Shown here in pieces: positions 46,605 through 57,911 of a stretch of DNA of 64,000 nucleotides. The notes under the pieces are model-generated. The model ran no database searches, had not been told where the DNA came from, and saw nothing but the letters and a program-made list of their open reading frames with translations. A program made the position numbers and the translations under genes. Within the stretch, counting starts at the first letter, position 1; every line of letters starts with the position of its first letter. This DNA comes from Rhipidocladum racemiflorum (lineage: Eukaryota; Streptophyta; Magnoliopsida; Poales; Poaceae): positions 12,757,914-12,821,913 of the forward strand of contig CM070588.1 in NCBI GenBank assembly GCA_036346355.1. The letters are read 5' to 3'.

Positions 46605-47687
46605 TACGTGGCGCGATCTAAGCTGTTGGATCTAGATCCAACGGTTGGAAACAGATCTAAAAATTAACACGTGAAATTTTACCGTGGTGACGTGGACGAA
46701 TCCGGGCCCTCGGATCTTGATCGGACGGTGGAGAGAGCTCGGGAGACGGCGATGGCGTGCGGCGGCGCTAGCAGACCGGAGTTGGGGACGACAACCACGG
46801 CAACGGCGTTGCGGGGCTCCTCCGGCGGAGTGAGTGGTAGTCTCCGACGTGTCTCGTCCTTGCGGTTCCGGATCTGGGCTCGGTGGCGGCGGAGGACGGC
46901 GGACGGCGGCGTAATCAACGGACGATTGCGGCGGAAGCCTAACCCAACTACGGCGAGCGATTGCGGCGCAACCACGGCGGCTCAGGCGTGATGGACGAGG
47001 GCTACGGGTGCGCAATGAAACGGAGAACACGATGGCGGCGGCGGCGCATTAAATAGGGGCCTCGGCTTCCATGAATCACGCGGAGATCGAGGTCCACCCG
47101 GCTGCGGCGGCGAAATCCGAATCCAATTCGGATTCGGTGACGTGGGTCAACGTGGACTGTTGGATCTTGATCCAACGGGCACGGGGTTTGGGCTCGGGTC
47201 CGGCCCAGTGACTTGGCTGGCTCGGTCGGGCTCTCGGGTTCGGGCGACGTGGCGCGTTCGTGGCCGTTAGATCTTGATCCAACGGTCACGCGATTATGGT
47301 TGAGGTTGGGTTCGGGTGATGTGGTTCGATCGAGACGGCTGGCGCGGTCGGGTTCGGGTCGGACTCTAGTCCGACTCGGACCCGAGGAACAGTACTAAAC
47401 CCGAAGCGATTAATTAATCAAAATAATTCCAAGAAATTCCAATTAATTCATGAAAAATTGCAAAATACTCAGAAAAATTCCAGAAAAATTCCAGAAAATA
47501 TTTTAGGGCATTTGGGACTCAAATAAAATATTTCCAACAATATTTTATTTGAAAAATTAAATTCTTTAATTATTTCAAAAGGGAATAAATTCAAATAAAA
47601 TCCAAATAAATTCCAGAAAATTCCAAAAATTCACAAAAGTGAAAAGTAGCACTTAAATTCATGAAAAGCAAAAATTGGGGTGTTACA
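46605..47687 (-). mobile_element. Family A-related LTR, 5' part (inverted, truncated)
   Basis: Read on the minus strand it starts TGTAACACCCCAATTTTTGC at 47,687 and follows the family A LTR for about 1.1 kb, including palindromes 'ccgttggatctagatccaac' (46,622-46,643) and two 'gttggatc..gatccaacgg' variants near 47,158 and 47,265. The TATA-like 'cctatttaatgcgcc' lies near 47,056 on the minus strand. It stops near 46,605 without the LTR 3' half. It is clearly diverged from the composite at 15-37 kb. Confidence 0.85.
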
Positions 47688-48061
47688 AACCTCCCCCCTT
47701 AACAGAATATCATCCCCGAGATTCTGGGCTAACTAAGGAATAGGTTTGGAAACTCTTTCTTCAAATCCTCTTCGCGCTCCCAAGTTGCTTCACTCTCTGC
47801 ATGGTTGCTCCAGTGCACTCTGCAGAAACGGTTGACTTATTCCTTGTCTCTCGATCCATGGTGTCCAGAATCTTCACGGGGTGCTCCTTGTAAGTCAGAT
47901 CGTCTTGCAGCTCAATTGACTCCAGCGGTGTCTGCTCATCTGGTACTCGAAGACACTTCTTCAGCTGGGACACGTGGAACACGTCATGTACCCCTGCCAA
48001 TGACTGCGGCAACTACAGCTGATACGCAACTTCCCCTCTACGACTGAGAACGTAGAGTCTT
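47688..48061 (-). pseudogene. Family A-related pol 3' end (integrase tail and chromodomain region), broken
   Basis: On the minus strand a frame reads GVHDVFHVSQLKKCLRVPDE, then ELQDDLTYKEHPVKILDTMD and RETRNKS, the same C-terminal pol region as in the composite. A frameshift precedes the chromodomain-like end. A stem-loop-like 'gaatctcggggatgatattc' and a G-rich polypurine tract lie next to the LTR at about 47,690-47,725. The left part of the element is missing beyond 48,061. Confidence 0.8.
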
Positions 48062-48207
48062 GTTGTCCTCCCCCCCCTAAGGCACAAATCGCCACGGAAA
48101 GGCCCAAACTCCCGAAAACGGCCCGAAAACGCGATTTAACCTCATACCGTAAGGTTTTATTCTCTAATTTCACAATTTATAATGTCACGTCATTCCATGG
48201 TGTCACA
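48062..48207 (-). mobile_element. Family B LTR 5' end (inverted fragment)
   Basis: On the minus strand it begins TGTGACACCATGGAATGACG at 48,207 and runs through the 'cgttttcgggccgttttcgg' part of the LTR, then joins the family A pol fragment at about 48,061. It closely resembles 2,850-2,989. The join has no duplication and looks like a deletion or recombination junction. Confidence 0.75.
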
Positions 48208-49107
48208 GATTCGGCTTCTAAAATTGTCTAATCTACAGATCAACACGATCTGTCCCAATCACGTCACAGATTTGAACACGTTCAGTAAAATAGCCATAAC
48301 GTTTAAACGACGGGACGGAATTTAACGTTCTTGGTGTCCAGGTAAAGGTAATTCAATTACCTACAACTTTCTCAACATACGGCCGACCAGGAAACGCCTC
48401 TAAAATTGCGAAAACTGAAGCCATAAGTCGGACGTCCAATCTGCCCGAGGACAGAACGTGGGACAGCATTGCAATTTCCTCTAAATCCATCTAACCACAG
48501 CACCTAAACACCAAATTTAGCCATGAATTTACCCATATAACAGCACCTAGACCACCCCGAACAAGACCACAAATCCTTAACTCTTCTTGACGGATCACCC
48601 GGTCGACAAACGTCTCCTCGTCGCGACCCGATCTCTCTTCCAATCGCCTGGATCGCCGGGAACGCCGGATCTTCTTGGACGGAGAGTTCCCGGACAGCGA
48701 GATCACGTGGAGGGAGAGGCTCTAGGGCCGTCTAGAGGAGGGGAGGGAGGGGAGGCGTGTGGGGGAAAGGGCGCCATGGGGGAAGGAGGAGGAGAGGGAG
48801 GTGGCAGCTAGGGTGGTGGGAGGAGGGAGGAAGGGGGCGCATGGAGCAATAGGGGGCGCATGGGGAAACCCTAGGGGGAGGTGGCAGGATTTTCTCCCAC
48901 TCATGGTCCAAAAACTCCCCCACCAACGGCCCACTTCATCCCCCCAAAGCCCAAACTAGCACCCGCTAGGCCCAAACTCCCCCCGGAGAGGCCCAAACAC
49001 CCGGAAAAGCCCAAAAACACGGTAATAAAGTCGTACCGAAAGCCGGATTCTATATTGTCGCATTTTATAACGTCACATTCTCTATTGTCACATCCTATGA
49101 TGTCACA
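48208..49107 (-). mobile_element. Family B LTR 5' part, second inverted copy
   Basis: The LTR start on the minus strand is TGTGACATCATAGGATGTG at 49,107, followed by 'cgggcctttccgg'-like, purine-rich and 'gagattgggacag'-like parts, as in 51,373-52,250. At 48,207/48,208 it meets the start of another family B LTR, suggesting that one B copy inserted into another's LTR. Confidence 0.75.
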
Positions 49108-49657
49108 TTCTCTCCCCCTTAACAGGATTCGACCTCGAATCCGAAGAACGCCAAGAACAAAAAACAGAGTCCCTACGGGACAAGAACTTTTGTGCAACAA
49201 AGACAACCTGACAAAACTCATTCCGAATCAATGATAAACAAACTCCCAACATCAACATTTAGCAAGAAAGAGTTAACTTAGCTCAACTAAGTGCAGCCTC
49301 TCATGTGCAAAAGTGTTTTCACACCTCAATCTCTCTACTGTAGTTCGTCATAGTCAAGACGACGCGAACCAAGTGGGACACACCCACCACTACCAACTGC
49401 TTGAACAAACGGGGTTAAAACCTTGCAAAAGATTGATCTTTTACATCAAGGCCAACACCCACCACTACCATCGTAAGGAAAAGCCTACTTTATAACCCGG
49501 GTCCTTAAAACCCGCAAAACAAAACAACCGAACAACCCTCTTCGGTTGACACAACTCGCTCATAGTTCATCGATAAAAATATCCAAAAAGGGTATTTAGA
49601 TGCTGCTTCTATCATGTTTGGTGACATTCAGGGCACACTAAATGCTAGGGTGTTACA
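49108..49657. mobile_element. Family B internal 3' end (inverted) joined to an LTR 3' terminus
   Basis: 49,108-49,142 on the minus strand holds the polypurine tract 'ttaagggggagagaa' and the stem-loop GGATTCGAGGTCGAATCC seen in the complete element. The following 0.4 kb is family B internal sequence without coding potential. From about 49,590 to 49,657, now on the plus strand, an LTR end 'ggtgacattcagggcacact..ctagggtgttaca' appears, so two B fragments of opposite orientation meet here. Confidence 0.65.
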
Positions 49658-49988
49658 GATCTAGAATCGGAGAAATCGGATCTGTGGTCGGAGAAACCGA
49701 GTCTCTCTCTAGTCGGAGAAACCGAGTCGACGTTAGGAGTTTGTAACTAAATCGGTCTCTGTAATCTGTAATCTCTCCTTTAAATATGTGCAATACAATC
49801 TCAGAAAAGCTATGAACGGAGACAGAGCAACAAAAACAGAGAGTAAAGTATTCGGTCCTGGGAGTTCTGTGTTTCAAAAGTACAACCTATTGCCCTTCTC
49901 TTTTGCAATTACAATTCTTGAATTCAATTTGTGGCTAATTGTGGTTTTTGATATATTGTTTGCCATGTTCAATTATCTATTTTCTCAG
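49658..49988 (+). other. 5' flank of CACTA-2 transposase, possible leader and intron
   Basis: It contains three repeats of 'gtcggagaaaccgagtc' (49,670-49,730), a TATA-like 'cctttaaatatg' near 49,779 and a pyrimidine-rich 'tctattttctcag' just before the ATG at 49,989 that looks like a splice acceptor. An origin as another LTR end cannot be excluded. Confidence 0.35.
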
Positions 49989-51360
49989 ATGGACAGAAGT
50001 TGGATTCAGGGTAAACAATTTACCCCCGCATATATCAAAGGTGTGGGAGAGTTCATGCAATTTGTTATAGACAGATTTGATGAGAATGTTCAAATACTTT
50101 GTTCGTGCCGTCCATGCCTTAATCATATATCAAGACCTCAGTCGGATGTGCATGATCATATTCACATACATGGGTTGTCAAGTGCATACACAAAGTGTGT
50201 TTATCATGGAGAATCTATTGATGCTGATGTGCATGAATCTCAAGTGCATTTTGATGAAAATGTTGAGCATATGGAAAATTCTATTACCGATGGGTTGTGT
50301 GCGGGTGAGGATGACAATGACGACGATGGTGGATTGCTAGAGATGATATAAGAGATGTACACTGCTTGGGACCAAAGTGGGGAACATCCAAAGTTTGCTA
50401 GAGTGCTTGAAGATGCAAAACGTGGTCTTTGCCCATAATCTAAATTATCAAGATTCTCTTTTCTTGTGAAGTTACTTCATGTCAAATCATACTAACGAAT
50501 CAGCAATGTAGCATTTGATGGAATATTGAAGTTGTTGGAGTTAGCATTTCCACATTGCATACTTCCCAAATCATATTATGAAGTAAAGCAATATCTCCAT
50601 GAGTTGGGTCTTGGATATGATTCTATCCATGTGTGCATGAATAATTGTGTGCTATTTCGGAAGGAGTATGAGTATAGAGATGAATGCCTGGTATGTGGTA
50701 CATCAAGATGGAGAGATGCTGATGGTAAAAAGAATGTCCCTCAAAAGATGTTGAGACATTTTCCATTGATACCAAGATTGAAGAGGTATTTTTCTTCAAA
50801 AAAGACAGCAGAGGACACAATGGCATAAGATGAAGAGAAAACCAATTGATAATGAAATGAGCCATCCAGCTGATGGCGAGGCATGGAAAGACATCGATAG
50901 GAAATATCCGATGTTTGAAAAAGATGCAAGAAACATGAGGCTTGGCATAGCTACAGACGGTTTTAATCCATTTGGCATTAAGAGCACCTCATATAGCTTG
51001 TGGCCAGTACTTGTGATGCATTAAAACATGCCACCATGGATATGTGTGGATCAATCCAACTGTATGATGGTCTTACTCATACCAAGTCCAAAATGTCCCG
51101 GGAAGGATTTTGATGTATTCTTGGAACCTCTCATAGAAGAGTTGATTGAACTATGGAACGATGTCCCTGCTTATGATGCATTCACTGCTATGATGTTCCA
51201 ACTGCATGCTGTAGTACTTTGGTGCATACATGATTACCTTGCTTTGAGCACTTTATCGGGGCGAACTACAAAAGGTTATTATGCATGCATTCACTGTGAC
51301 AAAGATCCATTATCACGGGCCATAAGGAAAAATATATGTTACATTGGTCACCGTCGTTAC
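49989..51360 (+). pseudogene. CACTA-2 TNP2-type transposase, N-terminal part, broken
   Basis: ATG 49,989 opens MDRSWIQGKQFTPAYIKGVG, the transposase-associated domain, followed by HDHIHIHGLSSAYTKCVYHG and an acidic region. A stop at 50,349-50,351 ends the first frame. Further TNP2 blocks follow: VKQYLHELGLGYDSIHVCMN and FRKEYEYRDECLVCGTSRWR (50,580-50,710), PADGEAWKDIDRKYPMF (50,866-50,916), MRLGIATDGFNPFGIKSTSY (50,937-50,996), CPGKDFDVFLEPLIEELIEL (51,092-51,151), GRTTKGYYACIHCD (51,259-51,300). Multiple stops make it a pseudogene. It is clearly a different element from CACTA-1. At 51,360 a copia solo LTR interrupts it; it resumes at 61,763. Confidence 0.88.
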
Positions 51361-51372
51361 TGAAGGGAATAT

Positions 51373-53641
51373 TGTGATACTACGGGATTGCATAACCTTA
51401 GAAAGCATGAAATTTGCAATTAGAACCCTACGGTCTGATGTTTTAACGCGTTTCGGGCTGTTTTCGGGCTTTTTGGGCTGCTCCGGGGATGTGTTGGGCT
51501 TGGGGGAACTTTCTTGGGCTGGTTGGTGGGGCTTGTTTGGCCCATGTGGGGGTGAGGAGGGGGAGTTTTCCTGCTGCCCTAGCCCCTTCCCCTCCCCATT
51601 TGCGCCGCACCCCCTTCCCCCTCCCACCTCCTTGTCTCCTCTCCTCTCTAGCCTTTCCTCTCCCTCACCTCCACCTCTCCCACCCCACCAACCCTTGCTG
51701 CGTCGTCTCCACTGCCACGCCGTGCCGTGGTGCTGTCCTCGCTAGTGGGATGATCCGCGACGAGGAGAGCCGGTGGGAGGAGGAGATCGGGTGGAGATCG
51801 CGCGAGGAGAAGCGGTTGTTTTGCGATTCTTCAAGAAGGTAATGGGGGAACCTTGTGGGGTAGATCTTATGCTGTTGTAGAGGGGGTTTTCCATGTTTTT
51901 GGATCATGGGAGGTGCTGCCATGGGGTAGAATTGATGAAAAACTAGAGTTGTACTCACGTTTTGGTTCGGGCAGATTGGGAACCCGAACTAGGGCAGGCA
52001 TTTTCGCCAATTTAGAGTTTGAATCTGACCGTACGGACTTTTGGGAAGTTGTAGATAATTTCATTATCTTTCCGTGCATATAAAGAAAGTTAAAATCCGC
52101 CCAGCCGTTTGGGAGATATGGCTGTTTTACCGAGCGCTGTCAAATCTGTGACGAGATTGGGACAGTTCGTGTTCAACGTTAGATTAAACAACATTAGAGT
52201 CTGAATTAGTCTTTCTCTATAACTAGAAAAAGTTGGGAATTTTCCTAAGATATGCGAGGATGTACTCGTTTATTCAATTTGGAGTCCTAGAACAGAAGTT
52301 ATGCCCGTTGGAAGGCTGCTGTCCCGACGGGACAGATTTGCTGTTTTCTGATTTTAGGAGTTGTGTCGAAGTCGGGGTAGTGTGTTCTATGTGTGCTGTT
52401 TTGTGGACTCGATTTGAGTGTGTGGCACGTGTTTGCAGGTGGTGTGCCTTCGGGAGTGCCCTCAACCTCTCGTCACTCCGTTGCCCGCGGTTGAAGGCAA
52501 GTGTGTTGTGTGGATTGTATGCTATATGTGTTGCTAGTTGTGCTTCATAGTATTTGGAATAGATAACATGTTGTCTTGCCATGAATTACATGTATTGCTT
52601 GATATGAAGCCATTATGCCATGATTTAAATGTACTTATTGTTGATAAGCGGATTACACGCCATGTGATGATATGCAATACTCCTATACATGGGTACGTTG
52701 TTGTCCATTTTGCATACATGGCATACTTTCATGGCCGGCCGGTGAGATAAGTCATAACTATTCCGGGAGGGTCGGTGAGAACCGTTATGACTAATCCGGG
52801 GCTATTCTTGAGTAAGACCTACATCGTGATTCCATCCACCGTGGTGAATGGAAGCGAGTGATAGGCACCCTCCATCTTCGGGATGGGAGGGGAAAAGGGT
52901 GCATGCCGACGGGTGTGCACTCAACCATACCGGTATGAGTTTCCAAGGAGACATGTGCATTGCATTGCATTGCATTAATGAAATATGTATATGATGATGT
53001 TTATGAGATGACGATGTGAATACTTATGAGTTGCTCACGAGATGAATACATGGATGCTTAAAAGAGGTTTGGAATGCTAACCATGTTGTGTTATGATGTG
53101 CTTCTGGAGGTTGGTGATGATGGTTTGTTGACTTGATCTTTGTTTTTCCATTACAATACACTTTGCTGAGTTTTGAACTCACGCTTGTGTTTTATGTTGT
53201 TTTTAGGTACCTTGAGATCGGCATGAGGGAAAAGGGGAATAGTCACACATCTCCACGTAGTTCACGCAATTGATTCCACAATGGAATCATTTGGAGTCAT
53301 GACAATGAACTTAATGTGATACCATTGATGTTTATGGTTTAGATGTGTGCTAGGATTGCCTTATTCGTTTCATTTGGCTAATGATGACTTTGGGATGCTT
53401 AAAGTGGACTTATATTGCTTCCGTGTCGCTTATTATTGCTGTTTTAGATGTTTCATATTATGTCATATTCTGCTATGCTATTATGGTTGCGCAAGATCAT
53501 GCTAAAACAAAGGAGATGCTGTCGAAATTTCCAATAATTCAAACTGATTACTTGCTGTAATTTACCTTAAATTATGGTATTAATTGCTGTATGGTCTATG
53601 TTTGGTGGCATTCTGGGCTTACTAGAAGCCGGGGTGTTACA
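51373..53641 (+). repeat. Family B 5' LTR (2,269 bp)
   Basis: It starts TGTGATAC and ends GTTACA. It includes a long pyrimidine-rich tract (51,580-51,700), a purine-rich tract, a repeated 'cggtgagat/aagtcataact' motif near 52,740-52,790 and the 'caccctccatcttcgggatgg' segment shared by all B copies in the window. Confidence 0.95.
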
Positions 53642-53643
53642 GT

Positions 53644-53655
53644 TGGTATCAGAGC
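53644..53655 (+). promoter_or_regulatory. Primer-binding site of family B
   Basis: TGGTATCAGAGC starts 3 nt after the 5' LTR, complementary to initiator Met tRNA and the same as in family A. Confidence 0.95.
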
Positions 53656-56600
53656 GGGCTGTAGGTCCCTGGAATGTGTATTTAGTGTCATAACTATAGG
53701 TTCAACTAAAATATGAAGTGGGATAACCTAAAAACATGGCTTAGGTTTTACTTAAAACTTTGCCATAGGATAGCAACATTAAAACTTGTGTAAGTGGAAT
53801 AATTAATTTAAAACTTGACACACTCTGTTGCCTGATAGGAATGGGTATGGGTACCGTTGCTTTACGCTTAAATGTTGTATTTAAGCTTTGATGTTGAATG
53901 TTACATTTGGTAATATATGTTGCTATGTTTATGAAAGAATTGATTGTGTTGATACTTTTGAGATTATGTGGGTTGTGGTGCCGAAAGGGGTTTCGGTCAC
54001 CTTCTATTGTTTGTAGTAATGTTGGGTTTGACGGTGTGGCCGGTTAGTGCCATCACCGATGGACTTTTAACCTCCTGTTGGGAGAGTGCTTATCCTTTCT
54101 GGCCGTAGATTGGGTAGTTGGTTGGTTTTTGGTTGGTTGAAATAAAAGAAAAAGTATTCGGTTTTGGATGCTCACCGATAGTTCTTTTGGTGGTTTTGGT
54201 TTTGTCTTCTTTGGTTGAAGACAAAAGAAGAATTTAGGGTTGCGCCTCTTTTGGTCGCCTTGCCAACTTTGACGCCCGACTTGTTGTTTACCTTATAGAG
54301 AAACTTATAGATTGATTCTTGGGTTACCATTCTCCAACTTGAAAAGAAGTTATTGAAGTTCCGATGAAAAATCTAAGTCGCATGGATTTAGGTGTCAAGG
54401 TTTTGTCGGAAAGGATATGGTTGATCGGTTGCTTTACGGAGAAAGTTTTCAATTTATTCTTGTGTTTGTCTTTCTCCGAGGTTTAAAAGAGTTATTGTGG
54501 TGTTGTGCCAGACCTTGTTGTCGGGGCCTAAGTGGTGTTTGATCGCAATGATGACTTGCTTGGGAATTCATCTTTGAAAAAAAACCGTTTGTTTCGTGAA
54601 AGTTTGAAGTTTGGGGTTATGGCCTTATCTGAAAAAAAAATGGTTAATCGTCGGGTTTTCCCTCTTGCAACCATCTTCCTTCGCGGAAGTTGTTGATCTC
54701 GAGAGTTGTGGAGTAGTTGCGTCTGCATTTGGGAATTTAAGAGTTGACTTCTCTTGTGATTTATGGTTGAGCTTTCCGGAAGGAAAGGTGTTTTGAGTGT
54801 TGTTCTTTTCTGGAGCAATTATGGTTTCCTTAAGAGTTGGGTGCGTGATTCACGCGGATGTTTAAGAAGTTAAGTGCATGACGAGAAGTTAGAGTTTTCG
54901 GATGATATGAGCTGGTGGTTCGGTTAAAGTGAATTGTTGTTTGTTTAAAGATAAACTAAAATATAGTGTTGATAAGAGATGATTAAACGAGGCGTCGAGG
55001 TGATCCAAGGTGAAAGTTGATTAGTGGTGTGTGCAAAGTGATGCGGGTTATGGAATCTAATGGATGTTTGAGATTAGTTAGCATATAATGTCTCGGTTGA
55101 TGAACTTGTTATAGCAAGAAGATGGTGTGAAATTCTGCCTATTGTAGCTGGTGGGTCAGTTAATATTGTGGATCGACAATATGACTTAAAATACGTGTAA
55201 TCAATTAATGAGGATATATGGAATGATTGTAGGAAAGGTTGAATTATTCTTGACAGATGTCTGTTTGGGATACGTATTTATGAGGGATGTCTAGTGGAGA
55301 TCGTGTCGCGTGGTTAGTATTAATTGTTGGTGGAATGAACGGGTGATATGGAATATGTGACTTAGGGATTATTCCTGTGGTAATTGTTGATTACACGGAA
55401 TAATTGTAAAGAGATGTGTGCTACGCTTGGGATAATAAGTTGCATGAATAATGGTTCGTCATGGTTAGTAGACCAAAAGAAGTTGTTGATATGCGTATTA
55501 TGTTGGATTAAGCGATAAGTTAATTGTCTTTGGAGTTGTGAGAACGTGGTTCTCCCTGTTGGTTGTCATACGGTAGATATGGTCTACGGTTCGTTGGTAA
55601 TATAATCAATTGTGGTTATATGAACAGTGAAAAGTGATTTTATCAAGAGCAGATGTTGTAGCTTGTGTGCAACAGTGTTGGACTTCTCGGGATTTGGGTG
55701 ATTATGACATCCGTATTGGCTAAGAGTATTGGAATGCGAGTAATGGTGGGATTTGAGTCGAACTTTCTTTTGAAGGTTTACGGATTCAAATGAATGTATA
55801 AATTTTCTGGGAGTGCCTGCCTCTTTGTTTAGGCGTCTTGATTAGTGTGCAATAAAATCTTCCCTGATTAAGTGGCATTTTGTCAAGTTACAAACTTGAC
55901 TCCGATGATTGGAAATATGGATGAAAGAGTAGTATTTGAAGTAACCGGCTTATGGGTTCCAAATGTGGTGTGGTTTTGAACCATGCCAATCTTTGGGTTT
56001 GGGCTAATCTGTTTAGTCTATGCTATGAGTTTGGGTTAACACCCAAAGCGTTGGAGTGGGACGCTCTCTTTAGCGTTCAACTGATTTATCTTTGGTAATC
56101 CTGGAGTTAAGCGCTTAAATTGTAATTCTATCGTGACTAGAGTTGGATTGATTTGGGAAACGTGTGTGGTTTTTGCGAGCGTTTCAAAAAGGTGAATCTT
56201 ATGATTGTTTCATAAGTGTTTTTGTTGGTAAAATGTTCCCTGCTGGGAATGTGTTTCCTTTCTCTTTAAGAGAATTGGTAGCGGTTATTAGGCGTAGATG
56301 TTTGATTGGAGAGTTGATGCTATCTTCTGTTATTGGCCTTGGTTAAAATGCGATGTTTTGCGCGCATTGCGTCTGATGGTTGTTGGGTTGTGATGAGATA
56401 TGGTATTTTTCAGTTAACGCCGTCGTAGTTTATGCGAATTTGAGCAACAATCGATGTTGTTGGTGGTCAATCATGTGACAAAGAGAATGAAGTCTCTTTG
56501 TGAATGGTTAATGGGTATCGTGGTTACATGACGAATAAATGGTGAAAAAAGATTCATGACATCGTTTTTAAGCATAAAAGAGTTGTTGAGCCAGACGGTG

Positions 56601-57877
56601 AGAAAGTCATATAGAGACATATGACTAATCCGGAGTGCTCTTGAAGAATTCGCATTCGTGTTATGAATCGAGATTTCCATTGCTCTCTAGCATGAAAAGG
56701 AATGAATGTATAAATGCTGGTATTTTGGTTATGTTATGCAAGGGATTTGAGTTTCCCTTTCTCTTGAGAGTTTTTGTGGCAGTTCTCTTCCAAGATGTTG
56801 ATTTTGGTTAAAATGAAAAGTTTGGTGTGGTGAAAGCGAGTCGAGTTGTCTTTAGTTGTTGAGAACTTCCGTCAAGAGAATTGTGTGGAGTCTTTATTTG
56901 TTTGAGTGCTCCCCGATGCGAATTGTATCGCGTTGATTGGAGATTTGAGTTTTCCTTTGCGGCTTGACTTAGGAAAAGCAAAAGGGTGGTCTTTCAATGT
57001 TATCAGGATTCTTTCCAAAGTGATTTGTGGCGCTTTGAGGTTCGAGTTGTTGTATGTGGTCTACTTGGATTCAAAAGAATCGTACTTCTTTGCACTATTG
57101 ATAGGAGCGAGAATAAGAAGGGCCTCGGGTTATTGTTGAGTATAATCTAAGAGCTATACTCGTGGGCTTCGTTGTTTGTGTGAATGGTTTGTGAGGGCGA
57201 CATCCTCTTGGGAAAAGTGCCAATTGAGATTTGGTAGTGAGTTACGGTCCTAACTTGGGCTAGGTGCTGGACATTAGTGAGGGTGGATGATGATGGAGAT
57301 TGTTGATGTCGTGATTTGAATTTGGTTGAAAGTATCGTTGGGTGGAAGCAAATGTTATAGAAATTGTGATGTAAAATGCTTTGTCGTGGACATTGTCTTA
57401 GCTAGACGTCCCTGGGTGTGCGTTATGCCTGGGAGAGGATAGAATGAAAAGTGTAATGTGGTTGGCAGTCGAAAGGAAAGTATGGTTGATGTAGGCTATG
57501 AGCGAAGATGACATTAGTAAATTTTGATTCCTTGCGAAAAGGGGTCAAATAATTGGAAGAGATGGGGTTTTGCGTAAATGGTCTTTTTGGGGGGTTCAAG
57601 TTTGGAACCTCGGTTGACCGTTTTAATACTAATGATGAAAAAGGGATGTGTTTCAAGATGATTGTATCATTCGGAGTTTGTGAATCATGATAGAGATTGA
57701 AGTAAATGAGGAATCATGTCAAGTTGTGCTTAGCTAAGCTAAGTCAAGTCACTCTTGTCAATAGATGGATTTGGAGAATTGAGTTGTCGTTGCTACTGTT
57801 TGAGTCTTTGCATGGGTGTGTTGAGTTCGCAAAGAAGATGAGTCCCTAGTGGGCATGGTTTTAGAGTTGACGTGTAA
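53656..57877 (+). other. Family B non-coding internal region
   Basis: This is 4.2 kb of AT/G-rich sequence with stop codons in every frame; the longest open frames are under 100 codons and unlike any retrotransposon protein. The first part contains 'ggtgccgaaaggggtttcgg' (53,978-53,997), a GC-containing inverted repeat. The same internal sequence occurs in inverted fragments at 5.9-6.7 and 49.1-49.6 kb, so it is a fixed feature of the family, not decay of one copy. Confidence 0.8.
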
Positions 57878-57911
57878 GATTCGAGGTCGAATCCAGTTAA
57901 GGGGGGAAGAA
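57878..57911 (+). promoter_or_regulatory. Pre-PPT stem-loop and polypurine tract of family B
   Basis: The inverted repeat GATTCGA-GG-TCGAATC at 57,878-57,893 is followed by 'ttaaggggggaagaa' directly before the 3' LTR, the same arrangement as in family A. Confidence 0.85.

Noticed and set aside
49788..49988. N-terminal extension of the CACTA-2 transposase in the same open frame
   Set aside because: The sequence before MDRSWIQ is unlike the family, and a splice-acceptor-like 'ttttctcag' precedes that ATG, which is the conserved start.
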